Shown here: positions 6,380 through 13,062 of the stretch, piece by piece
How positions within the stretch are numbered: the first letter of the stretch is position 1
How the letters are laid out: each line of letters opens with the position of its first letter
DNA from: Bacteroidales bacterium UBA1223
GTDB taxonomy: Bacteria; Bacteroidota; Bacteroidia; Bacteroidales; P3
Reading direction: 5' to 3'
NCBI GenBank assembly: GCA_002309155.1
Contig: DBXB01000056.1
Span: forward strand, 15,302-35,285
Length of the DNA stretch: 19,984 bases
Notes under the pieces: model-generated
Databases searched by the model: none
Seen by the model: the letters and a program-made list of their open reading frames with translations, nothing else
What the model was told of the DNA's origin: nothing
Made by a program: the position numbers and the translations under genes

Positions 6380-8680
6380 TTGGCAGAGACATCATATATA
6401 GTCGTCACGGGAGCAACGGAGAACAACTTGAAGAATGTCTCGCTGCGTATTCCCAAAGGCAAGATAACAGTATTCACCGGTGTGTCGGGATCGGGCAAGT
6501 CGTCGCTGTGTCTCGACACCATCGCCGCCGAGAGTCGTCGCGAACTCAATGAGACTTTCCCCAGTTTCGTTCAGCAGTATCTGCCCAAATACGGAAGGCC
6601 TCATGTGGCAAATATCGAGAACCTTCCGGTGACGATAGTCATCGACCAGAAGAAACCTTCGGGGGGCGCCCGTTCCACGGTGGCGACCTACACCGATATT
6701 TTCTCTCTGTTGCGTCTGCTCTTCTCACGTGTGGGGAGCCCTTTTGTGGGTTATAGCGACACGTTCTCCTTCAACCATCCTTCGGGCAGCTGTCCCCGCT
6801 GCTCGGGACTTGGGGAGATACGTGAACTGGACATCCATAAGCTGGTGGACTTCGACAAGTCGCTCAACGACGAGGACACCATCCATTACATAGCCTTCGG
6901 CAAGGGCGGATGGCGGTGGATTCGCTACGCCTACAGCGGACTCTTCGACCTGGACAAGAAAATCAAGGACTATTCGCCCGAAGAACTGGATCTGTTCCTC
7001 AACTCACCGCAAATCAGACTTAAGAACCCGCCGAAAAACTGGCCGAAAAGTGCGAAATATGAGGGTCTCATCCCCCGCATGTACCGCAGCATCATCAACT
7101 CGGAGGAGGGTCTGCTCCATGCCTCTGTGCTCAACCCCATGCTCACCATGGGCGTCTGTCCCGACTGCAACGGCACCCGTCTCAACGAGCGTGTGCGCAG
7201 CTGCAAGATTAACGGTCTCAGTCTCGCCGACCTCACCGATATGTCAATTAATGACGCTCTCCGTTTCGTGGGCGGGATAGACCATCCTCTGGCAAAAGAC
7301 ATAAAGCAGGAACTCACCAAAAGACTTCAGGCACTTATTGATATAGGACTTGGTTATCTGACCCTGGGTCGAGGTACCTCGACACTCAGCGGAGGCGAGG
7401 CGGGCCGCATAAAGATTGCCAAATACATCAACTCGGCTCTCACCGACATGGTCTATGTCCTCGACGAGCCCAGCGCCGGACTCCATTCTCAGGATATCCG
7501 CAGACTGAAGGAATCGCTGCAGAGGCTCCGCGACCACGGCAACACCCTCCTTATTGTCGAGCATCACCGTGAAATAATATCCATGGCGGACCATATCGTC
7601 GACATGGGTCCCGGCGCCGGCAGCAACGGTGGCAACATCATGTTTGAGGGTGGCTATGAGGCGTTGCTTCACAGCGACACCGTGACGGGACGTATGCTTC
7701 GGGGTACTGCTGTTAGCTCCACGACAGACCTATCTGTCTGTCGCAAACCTACAGGATGGATTCAAATACAAGATGCCGACCTTCATAATCTCAAGAATAT
7801 CTCTGTGGATATCCCTACAGGCGTGCTTACTGTTATTGCTGGCGTGGCAGGCTCTGGCAAGAGTTCACTTATGGAGTACTTCATCTCGTCGGTACGTAGC
7901 TCAGGCAACATCACATCTCAGCTGAAAAACATCTTTTTCATAGGTCAGAAAGATATAGGCATCAATATGAGGTCGACTCCAGCAACCTATCTCGAAATCA
8001 GCGACCCGATACGCTCTCTTTTCGCCAAAGCCAACAGGGTGAGTCAGCAACTGTTCTCGTTCAACAGCAAGGGAGCCTGTCCTGCATGTAAAGGCAAGGG
8101 AGTGATAGTTAGTGATATGGCTTTTATGGAGAGTATCGAGACGGTCTGTGAGCTGTGTCACGGGAGTCGCTATAACGACGAGGCTCTAAGCTATCGTTAC
8201 AAAGGCAAGACCATTGCGGAGGTGATGGAGATGAGTGTCGACGAGGCTCTCTCTTTCTTCGCCGGCGAGCCTTTTGAGGGGAGCCTTGCCTCACTCTCGG
8301 AGGTGGGACTCGGCTATCTGCATCTGAATCAGAGCATGAGTACCCTCAGTGGGGGAGAGTTGCAGCGTGTCAAGTTGGCGGACAACCTGCAGGAGGGACT
8401 ATGGAAGAGTGACGAAAACTGCATTTACATCATCGACGAGCCCACCGACGGACTTCACCTCGACGATATACAGCGGTTGATGCGGCTCTTCAACCGCATG
8501 ACCGACGCCGGCAACACGCTGATACTTATTGAGCACAGCATCGATGTCATGCGACAAGCCGACTACCTCATTGAGTTAGGTCCTGGCGGTGGCGAGGACG
8601 GTGGCCGCCTGCTCTACGCCGGCACCCCCTCAGGTATCGTCAACGCATCTGAATCGGTTACCAGACAGTTTCTTTTGTAA
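6380..8680 (+). CDS. Short UvrA-like tandem ABC ATPase (UvrA2/class II type)
   Basis: 766 residues against about 940 for canonical UvrA. Both ABC halves are complete in outline: Walker A G34-V-S-G-S-G-K-S and G488-V-A-G-S-G-K-S; signatures L-S-G-G-E at 336-340 and 656-660; Walker B ends L-D-E-P at 361-364 and I-D-E-P at 685-688; and switch histidines near 395 and 719. Zinc-module cysteine pairs are at 138/141 and 260/263 in the first half and 567/570 and 590/593 in the second. The missing length fits loss of the UvrB-binding and damage-insertion regions, as in UvrA2/DrrC-type proteins linked to drug tolerance, so it is probably not the housekeeping repair subunit. The start is TTG, 3 bp after the previous stop; no in-frame ATG lies before the Walker A motif. 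Confidence 0.88.
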   Translation: MAETSYIVVTGATENNLKNVSLRIPKGKITVFTGVSGSGKSSLCLDTIAAESRRELNETFPSFVQQYLPKYGRPHVANIENLPVTIVIDQKKPSGGARSTVATYTDIFSLLRLLFSRVGSPFVGYSDTFSFNHPSGSCPRCSGLGEIRELDIHKLVDFDKSLNDEDTIHYIAFGKGGWRWIRYAYSGLFDLDKKIKDYSPEELDLFLNSPQIRLKNPPKNWPKSAKYEGLIPRMYRSIINSEEGLLHASVLNPMLTMGVCPDCNGTRLNERVRSCKINGLSLADLTDMSINDALRFVGGIDHPLAKDIKQELTKRLQALIDIGLGYLTLGRGTSTLSGGEAGRIKIAKYINSALTDMVYVLDEPSAGLHSQDIRRLKESLQRLRDHGNTLLIVEHHREIISMADHIVDMGPGAGSNGGNIMFEGGYEALLHSDTVTGRMLRGTAVSSTTDLSVCRKPTGWIQIQDADLHNLKNISVDIPTGVLTVIAGVAGSGKSSLMEYFISSVRSSGNITSQLKNIFFIGQKDIGINMRSTPATYLEISDPIRSLFAKANRVSQQLFSFNSKGACPACKGKGVIVSDMAFMESIETVCELCHGSRYNDEALSYRYKGKTIAEVMEMSVDEALSFFAGEPFEGSLASLSEVGLGYLHLNQSMSTLSGGELQRVKLADNLQEGLWKSDENCIYIIDEPTDGLHLDDIQRLMRLFNRMTDAGNTLILIEHSIDVMRQADYLIELGPGGGEDGGRLLYAGTPSGIVNASESVTRQFLL

Positions 8681-8741
8681 AGGGTTAGAAAGGGTTCTAG
8701 GATTTCTAGAGGTTCTAGATTAACCATTCACAATTCACTAA
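8681..8741. repeat. Convergent spacer with degenerate short repeats
   Basis: Between the end of the UvrA-like gene and the end of the minus-strand orphan. It contains AAGGGTT, GGTTCTAG and TCACAATTCACTAATCAC direct-repeat words. TCTAG-GATTT-CTAGA (about 8695-8709) could form a weak 5-bp hairpin, too weak to call a terminator with confidence. Confidence 0.4.
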
Positions 8742-9113
8742 TCACTCCAACAACTTGAGGAGGCGTTTTGAGTCTCTGCGACTGAGCTTGAAGTAGTTGC
8801 TGTCGATACGTACAAAACGGCAACTCTTGCTTACATACAACATATAGCGAATGCCGTCATCGTCATAGAGATTTATCTGCCATCTTGGAAGGAAGGCAGT
8901 GTTCGCATATCGTGCCTTTGCAACCAAAGCCATAACATCGTCACAATCCACCTGTTCAAAATCGTCAGTCTTGTATTCCGCGACCTCGGCATCAATAATG
9001 ATATAGCAGTCGTAAAGGTCGCCGAACCGTGGAGTCTTTCCAGCCGTCAGCACCACTGCCAGCATCATGACAATGGCGGCAAACCGAATAAACCTGCTGC
9101 GCTTGTCAGCCAT
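8742..9113 (-). CDS. Small membrane-anchored or secreted protein of unknown function
   Basis: I place the start at the ATG at 9113 (123 aa), one base after the TAA of the C69 peptidase gene, rather than 14 codons upstream inside that gene. The N-terminus M-A-D-K-R-S-R-F-I-R precedes a hydrophobic segment (about 9-24), a signal anchor or uncleaved signal peptide. The exported part (about 28-123) is mixed-charge and looks alpha/beta, with L-Y-D-C-Y-I-I-I-D-A-E near 33-43 and a basic C-terminus S-R-R-D-S-K-R-L-L-K-L-L-E. No family is recognised. The tight junction suggests coupled translation with the peptidase. Confidence 0.7.
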   Translation of the reverse strand: MADKRSRFIRFAAIVMMLAVVLTAGKTPRFGDLYDCYIIIDAEVAEYKTDDFEQVDCDDVMALVAKARYANTAFLPRWQINLYDDDGIRYMLYVSKSCRFVRIDSNYFKLSRRDSKRLLKLLE

Positions 9114-9114
9114 C

Positions 9115-10803
9115 TTACTCCTTAACCTCCAATACGGTGCCGTGGTCATCGACAATCTGCTTGTAGAACCATTCAGGATAAGGTGGTTGCTTTAGGCCTG
9201 TGACCACGCCGGTTTCGGTGGTCTTGATCTTGCCGTTCTCCACCTTTTTGATGTTGCCGTCGATATATTTCATCAGCAACAGGCGGTCGAGGTCAGTCCA
9301 GCGACGCATCATCTGGTCAGCGCAGCGGTTGCTGGTCTTGTTGATTGCCGCCACCATGCGCTGGTCGTCATAGTTCTCGTACTGTCTGCTGACCTGCTCC
9401 ACAATCTGGACAAAATCCCGCTCCAGCTCCTTCTGGACTCGGCGCACATCCACTATCATGCTGTCATAACGCAGATAGCAGAAATTGCTCACCCTGTTGA
9501 AAAGCCAAAAAGCGGCAGTCTCCGAATATTCAGCCATCGAGCCGTTACCCTCCTCAAAGCAGACAGGCACCTGGGTGAGTCCGCAGAAGAGGGGGCAGTA
9601 GACGGTGCTGTAGGTGTCGTCGACACCAAACCAGATTATGCCACCAAGCTTGTCGGGCAGCCATCCACGGCATTGTGCCACAAAGGAGAAACCCGTCTGC
9701 TGGGTAGAGATAGCACGTTCGTGGACATATTTCTTGCCATTCACCGTGAAGTCCATAGGACGCCAACGGTAAGGACAGTGGAAAGGACCGGCGCCCACGT
9801 CGCCGTTCATGTCCATGGGAGTCCCCTCGAAGTGGTCACGCATCAGCTCCATCACGTCAAGCACGCCCAGTTTCCTGTCGGGCTTGATCCAAAGAGGCAG
9901 ACGCGGAGCACTCTTGTCTCCCATTGCAAAAGGCTCATATTGCTTCATCTCACTGCTAACCTTGTTGAACATGGCGTACACCCTTGCCTCGCAAGCACGC
10001 AGACCACTGAAGGTAAGAGGGTTGAAGACATCGGCGAAGGAAAACTCCTCATCCTTGCCGTTAAAGAGACCCTTAGTCCTTGCGAACTTTATCATATCAC
10101 TGGCGTATACACACTCCACCTCAGGGCGGAAGATATGCTTGAGATTGCGACTGTCGATACTCTTGTACGACTCTTTGCGCATCTGCGGGAAGGTAGTGAT
10201 GCGTGCCTGGTTGGCATGTCCGCAGACATAACCATCAGGCACACGGCGCGCCACCCAGACGGCGCCCTTCTCATCGCCTTTGCTGGTAATCTCGAAAATC
10301 CATACCTCGTTGGGGTCGGCGAGTGAGAAACTCTCCCCTCCGTCGGAGTAACCGTAAGTCTCCACCAGTTCGGCCATCACCTTGATAGCCTCGCGGCAGT
10401 TCTTGGCTCGCTGTAATGCCAGATATATCAAGTTGCCGTAGTCGATGCCAGTGGCATTACCCTTGTCTAGGGGACTTATGCCACCCCATGTGGTCTCGCC
10501 CATGGCAAACTGATGCTCGTTGATAAATCCCGCCACATTGTAGGTGTGTGCCACCTGCGGTATCTCTATCTGAAACCTCAGACTGCCGTAGTTAAACAGT
10601 CTCACCATCTCGCCGGCGGCGTGGTCGCCACCACGGTGATAACGCAACTGACCATAGCGGGTATGAGAGTCGGCGGCATAGGTAATCATCGTGGAGCCGT
10701 CTATGCTCGCCCCACGGCTACAGATGAAGTTGGTGCATGCCGTAGAACGAAACGCAGTAGCTATTATGAAAGACAGTAACAGGCAGAGAGATAATTTTTT
10801 CAT
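9115..10803 (-). CDS. Secreted C69-family dipeptidase (Ntn hydrolase)
   Basis: 562 residues. A signal peptide (about 1-22: K-K then a hydrophobic core, ending S-T-A) is followed by C23 in A-C-T-N-F-I-C-S-R-G-A. In C69 peptidases the cysteine exposed after signal or propeptide removal is the N-terminal nucleophile, so C23 is the predicted catalytic residue. The next conserved stretch is A-S-I-D-G-S-T-M near 31-38. Members release dipeptides from oligopeptide ends. Length and layout fit the periplasmic Bacteroidales members. S-T-A-C resembles a lipobox, but the -3 residue is Ser and the Cys is needed as nucleophile, so I do not call it a lipoprotein. The small orphan gene follows after one base. 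Confidence 0.9.
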   Translation of the reverse strand: MKKLSLCLLLSFIIATAFRSTACTNFICSRGASIDGSTMITYAADSHTRYGQLRYHRGGDHAAGEMVRLFNYGSLRFQIEIPQVAHTYNVAGFINEHQFAMGETTWGGISPLDKGNATGIDYGNLIYLALQRAKNCREAIKVMAELVETYGYSDGGESFSLADPNEVWIFEITSKGDEKGAVWVARRVPDGYVCGHANQARITTFPQMRKESYKSIDSRNLKHIFRPEVECVYASDMIKFARTKGLFNGKDEEFSFADVFNPLTFSGLRACEARVYAMFNKVSSEMKQYEPFAMGDKSAPRLPLWIKPDRKLGVLDVMELMRDHFEGTPMDMNGDVGAGPFHCPYRWRPMDFTVNGKKYVHERAISTQQTGFSFVAQCRGWLPDKLGGIIWFGVDDTYSTVYCPLFCGLTQVPVCFEEGNGSMAEYSETAAFWLFNRVSNFCYLRYDSMIVDVRRVQKELERDFVQIVEQVSRQYENYDDQRMVAAINKTSNRCADQMMRRWTDLDRLLLMKYIDGNIKKVENGKIKTTETGVVTGLKQPPYPEWFYKQIVDDHGTVLEVKE

Positions 10804-10920
10804 GATTGAAAGGGTTTGAAAGGTTTTAAGGGTTAGAAAGGTTTAAAAGGGTTTAAGAGTTTAAGGGGGAGTTAAAGGGAGTTAAGGGAAGTTAAGGGGA
10901 GTTAAGGGGAGTTAAGGGAC
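10804..10920. repeat. Tandem 10-bp repeat array (GTTAAGGGGA-like)
   Basis: From 10861 to 10920 six consecutive 10-bp units of the form GTTAAGGGGA occur with few substitutions. A less regular AAGGGTTT/AGGTTTAA stretch (10804-10860) precedes it. The array lies directly upstream of the C69 peptidase start on the minus strand and in front of umuD on the plus strand. A 10-bp period puts each unit on the same face of the helix. Confidence 0.75.
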
Positions 10921-10940
10921 AAATGATTTCAGTTATTCGA
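10910..10940 (+). repeat. 31-bp direct repeat, copy A (upstream of umuD)
   Basis: Identical over 31 bp to 11571-11601. The match continues for 8 more bases with one mismatch (TTAAACGA against TAAAACGA). It begins AGTTAAGGGACAAATGATTT and ends CAGTTATTCGA. TTCG-ATTAAA-CGAA at its right end could form a small hairpin in this copy. Confidence 0.9.
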
Positions 10941-10953
10941 TTAAACGAAATAC

Positions 10954-10993
10954 CATATCAACATATCAACATATCAACATATCAACATATCAA
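10954..10993 (+). repeat. Five perfect tandem copies of CATATCAA
   Basis: An uninterrupted 8-bp repeat, 5 copies, ending about 60 bp before the umuD promoter core. Related 8-bp units precede umuC (11653-11676) and, on the coding strand, ricT (18487-18518). Confidence 0.9.
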
Positions 10994-11020
10994 CAATTAT
11001 TAAAAATACTAAACTTTTCT

Positions 11021-11030
11021 TTTTGCAAAA
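11021..11030. promoter_or_regulatory. Candidate operator: perfect palindrome TTTTGCAAAA
   Basis: A perfect 10-bp palindrome about 22 bp upstream of the umuD -7 box, where a repressor would overlap or flank the promoter. umuD genes are classically controlled by LexA or related regulators, but I do not know a Bacteroidales operator with this sequence, so the role is inference. Confidence 0.3.
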
Positions 11031-11052
11031 GTACTAATTTTTTACTATTTCG

Positions 11053-11060
11053 TAACTTTG
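11053..11060 (+). promoter_or_regulatory. umuD -7 promoter box
   Basis: TAACTTTG matches TAnnTTTG exactly, 20 bp before the ATG at 11081. No TTTG lies at the usual 19-21 bp upstream spacing; the nearest is at 11022-11025, 27 bp away. This may mean a weak or regulator-dependent promoter. Confidence 0.6.
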
Positions 11061-11080
11061 CATTGTCAATAGCAACAAAG

Positions 11081-11515
11081 ATGAACGATATTTCAATAAT
11101 AAACAGTCTGTTTGAAGAAGAGCAGGATCTGCAGATTGCCTCCGGGCTTAAGGCGGGTTTCCCCAGTCCGGCGGAGGAGTATCTGCAGGACAGCCTCGAC
11201 TTCAACCGCGACATGATAAAGCATCCCGAGTCCACATTCTACGGACGAGTATGTGGCGACAGCATGATTGAGGCGGGCATCAACGACGGCGACATCGCAG
11301 TCATCGACAAGAGCCGCGAACCGCACAACGGTTCCATAGTGGTGGCGTTCATAAACAAAGAGTTCACCATCAAATATCTCGACCTCACGCACAAGGCAGA
11401 CGGTTATATAGAATTACGGCCGGCGAATCAAATGTACAAACCCATCCGTATCGACGAGGGCGACGACTTCGAGGTGTGGGGAGTGGTAGTGTATACCATT
11501 AAACAATGGAACTAG
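11081..11515 (+). CDS. umuD: UmuD-like S24-family autopeptidase (translesion polymerase subunit)
   Basis: I choose the ATG at 11081 (144 aa), because the TTG at 11063 falls at or before the expected transcription start. Peptidase S24 features align with E. coli UmuD one residue offset throughout: the cleavage site A25-G26 in K-A-G-F-P-S-P, the nucleophile S61 in C-G-D-S-M, and the general base K98 in F-T-I-K-Y-L. Known family members cleave themselves on RecA filaments and then form UmuD'2C with UmuC for lesion bypass. Residues 1-25 form the short removable arm. umuC follows on the same strand but after an unusually long 172-bp spacer full of repeats. Confidence 0.93.
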   Translation: MNDISIINSLFEEEQDLQIASGLKAGFPSPAEEYLQDSLDFNRDMIKHPESTFYGRVCGDSMIEAGINDGDIAVIDKSREPHNGSIVVAFINKEFTIKYLDLTHKADGYIELRPANQMYKPIRIDEGDDFEVWGVVVYTIKQWN

Positions 11516-11570
11516 TGGACAAGGGAGTTAAAGAGGGAGTTAAAGAGGGAGTTAAAGGGAAGTTAAAGGA
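11516..11570 (+). repeat. Second GGGAGTTAA-type tandem array
   Basis: Units of GGGAGTTAAAGA (12 bp, twice), then GGGAGTTAAA, GGGAAGTTAAA and GGAAGTTAA, leading straight into copy B of the 31-bp repeat. The array upstream of umuD (10861-10920) has the same words and also runs into its copy of the 31-bp repeat. Confidence 0.75.
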
Positions 11571-11601
11571 AGTTAAGGGACAAATGATTTCAGTTATTCG
11601 A
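11571..11601 (+). repeat. 31-bp direct repeat, copy B (between umuD and umuC)
   Basis: Identical over 31 bp to 10910-10940. Both copies follow a GGGAGTTAA-type array and precede a CATATCAA-type array, so the whole mosaic, not just the 31 bp, is duplicated around umuD. Confidence 0.9.
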
Positions 11602-11614
11602 TAAAACGATTCAC

Positions 11615-11635
11615 GGGTCACAGGTCACAGGTCAC
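11615..11635 (+). repeat. Three tandem heptamers (GGGTCAC, AGGTCAC, AGGTCAC)
   Basis: Three adjacent 7-bp units in the umuD-umuC spacer. A related CCGGTCACGA word recurs after umuC near 13020. Confidence 0.75.
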
Positions 11636-11652
11636 GATTAATCAACTTAACA

Positions 11653-11676
11653 CCTTATCACCTTATCAACATATCA
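11653..11676 (+). repeat. Three tandem 8-bp units (CCTTATCA, CCTTATCA, ACATATCA) before umuC
   Basis: The repeat ends 11 bp before the umuC ATG at 11688, so it lies in the umuC leader. It has the same core and the same orientation relative to the gene as the arrays before umuD and ricT. Confidence 0.75.
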
Positions 11677-11687
11677 ACAATAAAACC

Positions 11688-12989
11688 ATGACCTATTTCG
11701 CCGTAGTAGACTGTGATAACTGTTATGTGTCGTGCGAGCGGGTGTTCCGACCCGACTTGAAGGACAAGCCCGTCGTGGTTCTCTCGAACAACGACGGCTG
11801 TTTGGTGGCACGTAGCAACGAGGCCAAGAAGATGGGCATCAAGGCAGGCACCCCCTACTTCAAACTGGCACAGCAGTTCCCCGGTCAGGACATCGCCGTC
11901 TTCTCGAGCAACTACGAACTCTACGGCGATCTTACGGGCAGGGTTATGACCATCCTCGGACAGGAATCTCCCGAATATTTCCGCTATTCCATCGACGAAG
12001 CCTTTGTCATTCTCAAAGGCATGGAGACTGTCGACCTCAAGGCGTGGGGCGAGAATCTGTACAAGACCATACGGCAATGGGTGGGCATACCAGTAAGTAT
12101 AGGCATAGCCCCAACCAAGACCCTCGCCAAGATGGCTTCACATTTTGCCAAACACCATGCCGGCTACCGCCACTGTTGCATGATAGACACCGACGAGAAG
12201 CGTGTCAAAGCCCTCAAGCTGTTCCCCATCGATGAGGTGTGGGGGATAGGCCGGCGCTTCACAGCAAAACTTAAAGGACTCGGGATATATACAGCCTATG
12301 ACTTCGCCTCACGAAGCCCTGAGTGGATCAACGCCACCTTCAACAAAGTCGTGGTGACAAGGACCTGGAAAGAGTTGAACGGCGTTGACAGCGTTCCCAA
12401 CGAAGAGGCGGCAAAGAAGAAGAGCATATGCGTGAGCCGCAGCTTCCCAGGTATGATTTCCGACCCAGGACTTCTCAAGACCTACGTCTCCAACTATGCG
12501 GCACGATGTTCGGAGAAGCTTCGGCGACAGAACACCGTGGCATCGGTTGTGGGCGTCTTCCTCAACACCAATTTCTTCCGCGACGACCTCGACCAATACA
12601 GCAACTTTGGCGAGGTCACCCTTCTCACTCCCTCAAACAGCAGCATAGTCATTGTGAAGAAGGCTCTGGAGTGCCTCGATAAGATATACAAGCCGGGGTA
12701 TCTATACAAGAAAGCCGGCGTCATAGTCATAAGCATACAAGGTAGCGACAGCATACAGACCAACCTCCTCGACTTTGATCCCGAGCGTTACGAGAAGATG
12801 AAAAATCTTGACAAAATCGTCGACCGTCTCAACAAAGTAGAGGGCTCCGAGACTGTCATCATAGGCACACAGCAGTTCCCCCGAAAAGCCGGCAGTGAGA
12901 AAGCCACCCAATTCGCCGACGCCATAAAACGCGAATTCAAAAGTCCGAACTACACCACCCGCTGGAGCGATATAATAAAGTTAAGGTGA
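11688..12989 (+). CDS. umuC: UmuC-like Y-family translesion DNA polymerase (Pol V catalytic subunit)
   Basis: 433 residues, normal length. The Y-family palm motifs are present: F-A-V-V-D8-C-D10 with a metal-binding Asp, the C-Y-V-S-C-E-R-V-F stretch at 12-20, and S101-I-D103-E104 with the catalytic acidic pair. P-V-S-I-G-I-A-P-T-K-T-L-A-K-M-A and a helix-hairpin-helix W-G-I-G-R-R-F follow in mid-protein. A Q-T-N-L-L-D-F segment from about residue 357 could be a sliding-clamp-binding motif of the QxxLxLF kind. It copies past DNA lesions together with processed UmuD. I see no TAnnTTTG promoter in the 172-bp spacer, so it is probably transcribed from the umuD promoter. Confidence 0.94.
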   Translation: MTYFAVVDCDNCYVSCERVFRPDLKDKPVVVLSNNDGCLVARSNEAKKMGIKAGTPYFKLAQQFPGQDIAVFSSNYELYGDLTGRVMTILGQESPEYFRYSIDEAFVILKGMETVDLKAWGENLYKTIRQWVGIPVSIGIAPTKTLAKMASHFAKHHAGYRHCCMIDTDEKRVKALKLFPIDEVWGIGRRFTAKLKGLGIYTAYDFASRSPEWINATFNKVVVTRTWKELNGVDSVPNEEAAKKKSICVSRSFPGMISDPGLLKTYVSNYAARCSEKLRRQNTVASVVGVFLNTNFFRDDLDQYSNFGEVTLLTPSNSSIVIVKKALECLDKIYKPGYLYKKAGVIVISIQGSDSIQTNLLDFDPERYEKMKNLDKIVDRLNKVEGSETVIIGTQQFPRKAGSEKATQFADAIKREFKSPNYTTRWSDIIKLR

Positions 12990-13062
12990 TTAGTGAATGA
13001 ATAAACGAAAAATCGTTTCACCGGTCACGAATAATCGATTAAACAATTAAACATCTTAACAA
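12990..13062. other. Convergent spacer between umuC and rlmN, with weak hairpin
   Basis: AAACGA-AAAA-TCGTTT (13003-13018) can form a 6-bp stem with a 4-base loop, a possible weak terminator for umuC without a clear T-run. The rest repeats words from the umuD-umuC spacer (GGTCACGA, TCGATTAAAC) and ends in AATTAAACATC repeats next to the rlmN stop. Confidence 0.35.

Noticed and set aside
9114..9155. Upstream start for the small orphan protein
   Set aside because: It would overlap the end of the peptidase gene and put 14 extra residues before a normal signal anchor; the ATG at 9113 directly follows the peptidase stop.
10735..10803. Lipoprotein reading of the C69 peptidase signal (S-T-A-C)
   Set aside because: The -3 residue is Ser rather than Leu/Val/Ile, and C23 is the expected N-terminal nucleophile of the family.
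10954..10993. CATATCAA repeats as a CRISPR array
   Set aside because: Units are 8 bp and contiguous, with no spacers and no cas genes nearby.
11063..11080. TTG start for umuD
   Set aside because: It lies only 3 bp after the -7 box, so it would be at or before the transcription start; the ATG at 11081 also aligns UmuD motifs with known spacing.
13003..13018. Strong terminator after umuC
   Set aside because: The stem is only 6 bp of mainly A-T pairs and no T-run follows; kept only as a weak hairpin.
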